A DNA stretch of 64,000 nt from Candidatus Desulfobacillus denitrificans. Lineage in GTDB: Bacteria > Pseudomonadota > Gammaproteobacteria > Burkholderiales > Rhodocyclaceae. The position numbers were made by a program, and so were the translations under genes. Shown here piece by piece: positions 59,690-64,000 of the stretch. The first letter of the stretch is position 1. Every line of letters starts with the position of its first letter. The stretch covers positions 62,001 through 126,000 of the forward strand of contig AP021857.1 in NCBI GenBank assembly GCA_017347485.1. The letters are read 5' to 3'. The notes under the pieces were generated by a model. The model saw only the letters and a list, made by a program, of their open reading frames with translations. It was not told the origin of the DNA and searched no databases.

Positions 59690-60150
59690 TTCTCCATACC
59701 CATCAGTTGTTCGGTGATGAACTTCCACTCCGCCGGGTCGACCGGCGTGATCGACAGGCGGTTGCCCTTCGCCAGGGTGCGCATGTTGGCGAGTTCCTTG
59801 TGGCTGCGCAGTTCGGCGAGGCTGACGAGCGGCGTCTTCTTCACCAGTTTCACGTCCACGTTCAGCCAGCGCGGGTTGTCCGGCGAGGACTTCGGGTCGA
59901 AATATTTGTGCTTGCGGTCGAACTGGGTGGCGTCGGGGTAGGCGAGCTTCGCCACCTCGACGATGCCGACGATGCCCGGCTCGGCGCAGTTGGAATGGTA
60001 GAAGAAGCCGCGGTCGCCGAGCCGCATCTGGTCGCGCATGAAATTGCGCGCCTGGTAGTTGCGCACGCCCCACCAAGCCGTCACCTTGTCGCGGACGAGG
60101 TCGTCGATGCCGTAGGCCTCGGGTTCGCTCTTCATCAGCCAGTAGCGCAT
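59686..60150 (-). CDS. EVE domain protein
   Basis: A 154-residue protein: MRYWLMKSEPEAYGIDDL, WWGVRNYQARNFMRDQMRLGDRGFFYHSN (seen as GVRNYQARNFMRD) and a conserved VDVKLVKKTPLVSLAEL. EVE domains resemble PUA/YTH folds and may bind modified bases in RNA or DNA. In many betaproteobacteria it is found next to 6S RNA and zapA, as here. It is coupled to the permease gene downstream. Confidence 0.92.
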   Translation of the reverse strand: MRYWLMKSEPEAYGIDDLVRDKVTAWWGVRNYQARNFMRDQMRLGDRGFFYHSNCAEPGIVGIVEVAKLAYPDATQFDRKHKYFDPKSSPDNPRWLNVDVKLVKKTPLVSLAELRSHKELANMRTLAKGNRLSITPVDPAEWKFITEQLMGMEK

Positions 60151-60168
60151 AGGCCGCTCCGCAAAAAC

Positions 60169-60192
60169 AAAGCGCGGAATATTCCGCGCTTT
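60169..60192 (-). terminator. Terminator of 6S RNA
   Basis: AAAGCGCGGAAT / ATTCCGCGCTTT is a perfect palindrome with T-tract on the minus strand, just past the 3' end of the RNA and before the EVE gene. Confidence 0.85.
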
Positions 60193-60198
60193 TGAAGG

Positions 60199-60393
60199 GA
60201 TCCCCCGCCTGTGCCGCTAGGCCGGCATCCTGAACCTAGGGTCCAGAGCGGCCGCTTTCCGGTCACCGCAGGTGCATCCGCTCAGTTGCGTACAACTGGG
60301 GACGCGCACAAAAGTGACGCTGTGGTCCGCGGCCTATGCCAAGGCATTGGTTCAAGGAATATATGACCTTGGCGAACACCGCAGGGGAATTCG
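60199..60393 (-). ncRNA. ssrS: 6S RNA
   Basis: On the minus strand, downstream of zapA as in other proteobacteria, is a stretch of about 195 nt with no open frame whose ends pair (GAATTCCCC near 60393 with GGGGGATCC near 60199). It contains TGCGGTGTTCGCC near the 5' end and the CCTTGAACC segment typical of 6S, and can fold into a long rod with a central bubble. 6S RNA binds the RNA polymerase holoenzyme and lowers sigma-70 transcription in stationary phase. Ends are approximate. Confidence 0.72.
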
Positions 60394-60423
60394 GGGGCGC
60401 CGGATCGGCGGCGCGTGGGCGGT

Positions 60424-60735
60424 CTAGAACAACTGTTCCTGGCTGGCCATCGCTTCGTCGAGCCGCGCCTGCATGGAAGCGATTCTACGCCGGAACTCCT
60501 GCATGTCAAAGCCGCCGGGCAGCTTGACGGAGAGCAGTTCGTGGGCGAGGTTGAGCGCCGTCATGACGGCGAGGCGCTCGCCGGTGGACTTGGTCTTTTC
60601 GCCGATCTCGCGCATCTTCTCGTCGACGAAGGCGACGGCGGTTTGCAGGGCTTCGCGCTCGTCCGGCGCGCAGGCGACGCGATAATCGCGCCCCATCAGG
60701 ACGATGTCCAGGGTGTTGGCTTCCTTCTTGCTCAT
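60424..60735 (-). CDS. zapA: Cell-division protein ZapA
   Basis: A 103-residue protein beginning MSKKEANTLDIVLMGRDYRVACAPDEREAL, with a C-terminal coiled coil (MQEFRRRIASMQARLDEAM). ZapA binds and bundles FtsZ. ATG 60735 is used. It follows a ZapB-like gene and precedes 6S RNA, the usual order. The composite repeat at 60742 lies directly upstream and covers the likely ribosome site. Confidence 0.93.
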   Translation of the reverse strand: MSKKEANTLDIVLMGRDYRVACAPDEREALQTAVAFVDEKMREIGEKTKSTGERLAVMTALNLAHELLSVKLPGGFDMQEFRRRIASMQARLDEAMASQEQLF

Positions 60736-60741
60736 TCGACC

Positions 60742-60847
60742 ACCTTCCCCCCGCCCCCTTCCCGCGGAAGGGGGTGACGGTTGTTCGCCGCTGCGCGGCG
60801 CCACGTGATTGACTGTGCCGTCCTTGGGGCGGCCCGGCGGATGGCAC
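60742..60847. repeat. Composite hairpin/G-rich repeat, copy 6 (inverted)
   Basis: G-rich palindrome CCCCCTTCC/GGAAGGGGG (60749-60773), CGCCGCTGCGCGGCG, then arm GTGCCGTCC (60815-60823), loop TTGGGGCGGCCCGGC (60824-60838) and arm GGATGGCAC (60839-60847), pairing with one G-T. It begins one base past the stop of the ZapB-like gene. Confidence 0.8.
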
Positions 60848-61042
60848 TCATTGCTCGGGCATGCGCTCCATGAGGGACTCCAGGCGGGTGCAGGCGTTCT
60901 CGATTTTCTCGTTCAGGCGGTTGCGCTCGACTTCGAGCCCGGCGACCCGCGTACGCAGTTCCTGATTTTCCGCGCGCAGGTTGTGGCACAGCGTGATGAA
61001 TTGCTCGATGCGTTCCTCGAGCGCGAAGAGTTCCCGGTCCAT
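60848..61042 (-). CDS. ZapB-like coiled-coil protein (TIGR02449 type)
   Basis: A 64-residue protein that is one long coiled coil: LFALEERIEQFITLCHNLRAENQELRTRVAGLEVERNRL (seen as EERIEQFITLCHNLRAENQE), ending MPEQ. Short proteins of this type lie upstream of zapA in many proteobacteria and are thought to help FtsZ ring organisation as ZapB does. Function is inferred from family and position. Confidence 0.87.
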   Translation of the reverse strand: MDRELFALEERIEQFITLCHNLRAENQELRTRVAGLEVERNRLNEKIENACTRLESLMERMPEQ

Positions 61043-61117
61043 CGCGACAAACTAACAAAAAAAGCGGTTTCACGTCAAGCAATAACAGAAAACTCTGAAT
61101 GTTGTTTGTGACGCCGT

Positions 61118-61141
61118 CGCCGTGCCGCGGGGACTGACTTC
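61118..61141 (-). repeat. 24-bp bipartite motif, copy 12 (btuB leader promoter)
   Basis: Minus strand: GAAGTCAGTC (one change), spacer CCCGCGGC, ACGGCG exact. It ends 13 bp before the TATAAT of the riboswitch transcript. Confidence 0.75.
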
Positions 61142-61154
61142 GCCGTTTTGCGGC

Positions 61155-61160
61155 TATAAT
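61155..61160 (+). promoter_or_regulatory. Probable -10 box of the btuB transcript
   Basis: A perfect TATAAT lies about 35 bp before the riboswitch core. No consensus -35 is seen at 17 bp; TGACTT at 61135 is the nearest and belongs to the 24-bp motif. Confidence 0.5.
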
Positions 61161-61194
61161 CCGCCGCGTCGCGTGGTTTTGCCATGCGACATCC

Positions 61195-61385
61195 TGTTCC
61201 AGGTGCACCGCCGGTCCTCAGCCGGCGGGTTAAACGGGAACGAGGTGCGCCGGCCCTGCCGGCAAGGCCTCGGCTGCCCCCGCAACGGTAAGCGAGTGCG
61301 GGTCCGCCACACAGCCACTGGGCGACAAGCCCGGGAAGGCGGCGGATCAAGACTCGCGAGCCCGGAGACCGGCCTCGGACAGACC
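61195..61385 (+). promoter_or_regulatory. Cobalamin (B12) riboswitch
   Basis: The leader of btuB has the landmarks of a cobalamin riboswitch: AGGTGC near the 5' side, TTAAACGGGAACGAGGTGCG, the B12-box-like GGCTGCCCCCGCAACGGTAAGCG, ACAGCCACTGGG with CCCGGGAAGGCG, and the closing GAGCCCGGAGACCGGCC. Binding of adenosylcobalamin would lower expression of btuB and the genes after it. Confidence 0.95.
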
Positions 61386-61445
61386 AGTTCGGAATCGCCG
61401 CGGGGGTGCGGCCACCGGCACCGGGCCCTGCCCGCTCCGATTTCA

Positions 61446-61513
61446 GCTCCCTCGTCCGTTTCCGTTTTATCGACATTGTCCGGCAGCGGGGACGCAGGCC
61501 GGACCGAGGGAGC
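61446..61513 (+). promoter_or_regulatory. Expression platform sequestering the btuB ribosome site
   Basis: GCTCCCTCGTCCG (61446-61458) pairs with CGGACCGAGGGAGC (61500-61513) with a single bulged C. The 3' arm holds GAGGGAG, the ribosome site 8 bp before ATG 61521. Translational control by the riboswitch is therefore likely. Confidence 0.65.
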
Positions 61514-61520
61514 CCTCCAC

Positions 61521-63494
61521 ATGCACTTCAGGCATCGAGCCGCGGCGCTTGCCATCGCCGCCCTGTTCCACCCATCCAGCCAGGCCGCCGCAGTGAACGC
61601 GGACGAGGCGACGGTGATCGTCAGCGCCACCCGCTTCGCCGAGGCCGACCCGCGCGTGCCGGCCAACATTTCCGTCATCACGCGCGAGGACATCCGCAGC
61701 TTGCCGGCCTTCGACCTGCCCGCCGTCCTGCGCAGCGCCGCCGGCGTCGACGTGCGCACCCTCTACGGCAGCCTCGGCGTCGATGCCGGCGTCGATCTGC
61801 GCGGCTTCGGCGACACGGCCGCCAGCAACACCCTGGTCCTCATCGACGGCCAGCGCCTCAACCCCATCGACATGGGCTCGATCAGCTGGTCGGCGGTGCC
61901 GCTGGAGAGCATCCAGCGCATCGAGATCATCCGCGGCGCCGGCACCGTCCTGTATGGCGACCGCGCCAGCGGCGGCGTCATCAACATCGTCACCGACAAG
62001 TCCGGCCGCCCGCGCGCGGCGGTGACGGCCACGGCGGGCAGCTTCGGCCATCGCGGGCTCGATGCCCACGGCGCCGCCGGCAACGACCGCGGCTACTTCA
62101 ACGTCTTCGCCCACCATGCCGAGACCGGCGGCTGGCGGCGCAACAGCCAGCAGGACCAGCAGGCGCTCTCCGGCCGCGCCGGCGTGTACGTCGGCGCCGG
62201 CGAGGTCTTCCTCGACTGGGCCGCCTACAAGGACTCCTCCGGCCTGCCCGGCTACCTGCGTCGTGCCGCCTGGCGCGCCGACCCGCGCGCCAGCACCACG
62301 CCGGACGACTGGCAGAAGCGCGACGGCCATCGCCTGCGCCCCGGCGTCAAGCTGCCGCTCACCGATGCGCTGACGCTGGAGGCGGAGCTGTCCGCCGAGC
62401 GGGAGGACCAGCACGCCGACTACGCTTCCTTCGGCAGCCGGTCCGACCGCGCCAAGGACATGCTGTCGTTCACGCCGCGGCTGCGGTTTCGCCACGGCCT
62501 CGGCGGCCTGGCCAGCGAAACCGTGCTCGGCCTCGATCGTTACGACGGCGACGTCGATGCGCGCTACACGACGGCGCCGCGACAGACCGCGGCGCAGACC
62601 AGTACCGCCGTCTATTTTCAGAACATCACGAACCTGACCGGGGCGTGGGCGCTCACCCTCGGTGGACGCAACCAGCGCATGGCGCAAAGCGCCCACCAGG
62701 ACGCCTATGCGCCGTGGTTCTCGCCGGCGATGGACGGAGCCGCCACGCGGCGGCGCAACGCCTGGGACCTCGGCGCCAGCTACAGCGGCCAGGGTTGGCG
62801 CGCCTACGGCAAGCTCGGCACCACCTTCCGCTTCGCCAACACCGACGAGCTGTTCAGCTTCAACCCGCTCACCGGCAACCCCGCCTTCGCCGGCGACCTG
62901 CGCCCGCAGCACGGCCGCATCGGCGAGATCGGCGGCAGCGTGCAGTGGGGGCCGGTGCAGGCGCGGGCTGCGGCCTATCGCACGCTGTTGAAGGATGAAA
63001 TCGGCTACGACGGCGTCGCCGGCACGAACGTGAACTTCGATCCGACGCGGCGCCAGGGCCTGGAAGCCGAGCTCGACTGGCGCATCGCCGAACCGCTCAA
63101 GGCGAAGCTGGCCTATGCCCGCACCGACGCCGAATTCCGCGACGGCCCCTACGACGGCAAGCGTGTGCCGCTGGTGCCGCGCGACAAGCTCACGCTGCAG
63201 CTCACCTGGGATGCCGGCCGGGCGGGCAGCTATACCGCCCTCGTCAACCACGTCGGCGCGCGTCGCTACAGCGGCGACTTCGACAACGTGCGGGGACAGC
63301 TGCCCGGCTACAACACGCTCGACCTGCAGGCCGCCTGGAACCTCAAGCCGTGGACCGTCACGGCGCGCCTGCTCAACGCCCTCGACAGGCGCTACGCGCC
63401 GTATGCCGGCTACTCGCCCTGGATCGCCGACCATTACTACTATCCGGCCGACGGGCGCAGCTTCCACTTGAGCGCACGCTACGACTTCAAATGA
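61521..63494 (+). CDS. btuB: TonB-dependent cobalamin receptor BtuB-like
   Basis: A 657-residue outer-membrane receptor with signal peptide (AALAIAALFHPSSQAAA), TonB-box-like DEATVIVSATR, plug domain (VPANISVITREDIRSLPAFDLPAVLRSAAGVDVR, seen as VLRSAAGVDVRTLYGS) with LVLIDGQRLNP and RIEIIRGAGTVLYGDRASGGVINIVT, and a 22-strand barrel ending SARYDFK. ATG 61521 lies 8 bp after GAGGGAG. The riboswitch identifies B12 or a related corrinoid as substrate. Longer upstream frames run through the riboswitch and are not coding. Confidence 0.92.
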   Translation: MHFRHRAAALAIAALFHPSSQAAAVNADEATVIVSATRFAEADPRVPANISVITREDIRSLPAFDLPAVLRSAAGVDVRTLYGSLGVDAGVDLRGFGDTAASNTLVLIDGQRLNPIDMGSISWSAVPLESIQRIEIIRGAGTVLYGDRASGGVINIVTDKSGRPRAAVTATAGSFGHRGLDAHGAAGNDRGYFNVFAHHAETGGWRRNSQQDQQALSGRAGVYVGAGEVFLDWAAYKDSSGLPGYLRRAAWRADPRASTTPDDWQKRDGHRLRPGVKLPLTDALTLEAELSAEREDQHADYASFGSRSDRAKDMLSFTPRLRFRHGLGGLASETVLGLDRYDGDVDARYTTAPRQTAAQTSTAVYFQNITNLTGAWALTLGGRNQRMAQSAHQDAYAPWFSPAMDGAATRRRNAWDLGASYSGQGWRAYGKLGTTFRFANTDELFSFNPLTGNPAFAGDLRPQHGRIGEIGGSVQWGPVQARAAAYRTLLKDEIGYDGVAGTNVNFDPTRRQGLEAELDWRIAEPLKAKLAYARTDAEFRDGPYDGKRVPLVPRDKLTLQLTWDAGRAGSYTALVNHVGARRYSGDFDNVRGQLPGYNTLDLQAAWNLKPWTVTARLLNALDRRYAPYAGYSPWIADHYYYPADGRSFHLSARYDFK

Positions 63495-63497
63495 GAC

Positions 63498-63602
63498 GCG
63501 CCCCGCTCGGCCGCCCGAAGGGGCGCAAGTCACAAGCCGGAGCCGCGCAGCGGCGAATCTCCGTCACCCCCTCCCGCGGGGAGGGGGTTGGGGGGAAGGG
63601 GG
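63498..63602. repeat. Composite hairpin/G-rich repeat, copy 7
   Basis: GCGCCCC (63498-63504), loop GCTCGGCCGCCCGAA (63505-63519), GGGGCGC (63520-63526): perfect stem, same loop class as copy 4. Then CCGCGCAGCGGCGAA and ACCCCCTCCC/GGGAGGGGGT, ending GGGGGGAAGGGGG eight bases before ATG 63611. Confidence 0.78.
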
Positions 63603-63610
63603 CCTAACCT

Positions 63611-64000
63611 ATGCCCACCCGCCGCCGCGCCCTGCTGGTGATCCTGCTCCTGGCCCTCGTCGGGCTGGCGAGCCTGGTCGTCGCGCTGGCGGCGGGCAGC
63701 CTGCCGGTGTCGGCGGGCGACCTCGGCGCGGCGCTGCTCGGCGACCGGTCGACGGTGGCGGCGGAAGTGGTGCGCGAGCTGCGCCTGCCGCGCGCCCTGG
63801 CCGCCTTCGCCTGCGGCGGCCTGCTGGCGCTGGCCGGCGCGCTGATGCAGGTGCTGCTGCGCAATCCCCTCGCCGATCCCTACGTGCTGGGCATTTCCGG
63901 CGGCGCCTCGGTCGGCGCGCTCTGCGCCATGCTCTTCGGCCTGCCGCTGCTGCTGGTGAACGGCGGCGCCTTCGCCGGCGCGCTCGCCGCCACCCTGCTG
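63611..64000 (+). CDS. btuC: FecCD/BtuC-type ABC permease, 5' part
   Basis: Open from ATG 63611 to the window end (130 codons). It begins MPTRRRALLVILLLALVGLA with a first membrane helix, then ELRLPRALAAFACGGLLALAGALMQVLLRNPLADPYVLGISGGASVGA (seen as QVLLRNPLADPYVLGISGGA), the clear signature of FecCD-type permeases for B12, heme or siderophores. Next to btuB it is most likely the B12 permease under the same riboswitch. The rest of the gene, and presumably btuD, lie outside. Confidence 0.88.
   Translation, partial: MPTRRRALLVILLLALVGLASLVVALAAGSLPVSAGDLGAALLGDRSTVAAEVVRELRLPRALAAFACGGLLALAGALMQVLLRNPLADPYVLGISGGASVGALCAMLFGLPLLLVNGGAFAGALAATLL

Overview
The window is high-GC chromosomal DNA that reads like a betaproteobacterium, most plausibly a Rhodocyclales-type environmental organism. 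Pointers are the thiS-thiG...trmB neighbourhood, yicC / gmk-rpoZ-spoT followed by a DUF3460 gene, the zapA-6S RNA-EVE arrangement, a kinase-phosphatase-rph-rdgB-hemW string, and B12-riboswitch-controlled btuB followed by a btuC-type permease. The assignment is from gene content only.

Layout. 1-3.4 kb: end of ptsI, a LexA-like repressor with paired operators, a vapBC toxin pair and an orphan umuD. 3.4-16.3 kb: rapZ, a NusG-II / Gx-transporter pair, mutY, a flavin reductase, tRNA-Gly, thiSG, a large PAS/GAF/GGDEF/EAL protein, trmB, an HD-GYP protein, hemW. 16.3-28.3 kb: an operon (kinase, PP2C phosphatase, rph, rdgB, hemW, minus strand) split by a defence block holding hsdM-hsdS-BRO-[ParDE-type pair]-fic-hsdR; then yicC. 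28.37-36.42 kb: an integrated element bounded by imperfect 25-bp direct repeats, with integrase, AlpA-like regulator, small unknown genes, a primase-helicase, and a gene whose two ends carry iteron-like repeats; it separates yicC from gmk. 36.6-46.2 kb: gmk, rpoZ, spoT, DUF3460, exonuclease/GIY-YIG protein, pseudouridine synthase, methyltransferase, a gene remnant, lgt, ilvD. 46.3-51.3 kb: five consecutive exported proteins of unknown function, the first a probable outer-membrane barrel. 51.4-60.2 kb: thioredoxin-fold DUF255 protein, cytochrome c, a complete Liv-type ABC transporter, TauE/SafE permease, EVE protein. 60.2-64 kb: 6S RNA, zapA, ZapB-like protein, B12 riboswitch, btuB and the start of a btuC-type permease.

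Two dispersed signals run across the chromosome-like parts and are the most interesting things here. One is a 24-bp bipartite motif, AAAGTCAGTC, eight bases, ACGGCG, present 12 times with invariant spacing, in both strands and in different reading frames, mostly inside genes, and with no close match in the integrated element. The other is a roughly 100-bp composite repeat (seven copies): a hairpin with a constant 15-nt loop and stems whose sequence varies but whose pairing is kept, joined to a G-rich palindrome. Six copies sit between neighbouring genes and one lies in frame within hemW. I do not recognise either as a named family.
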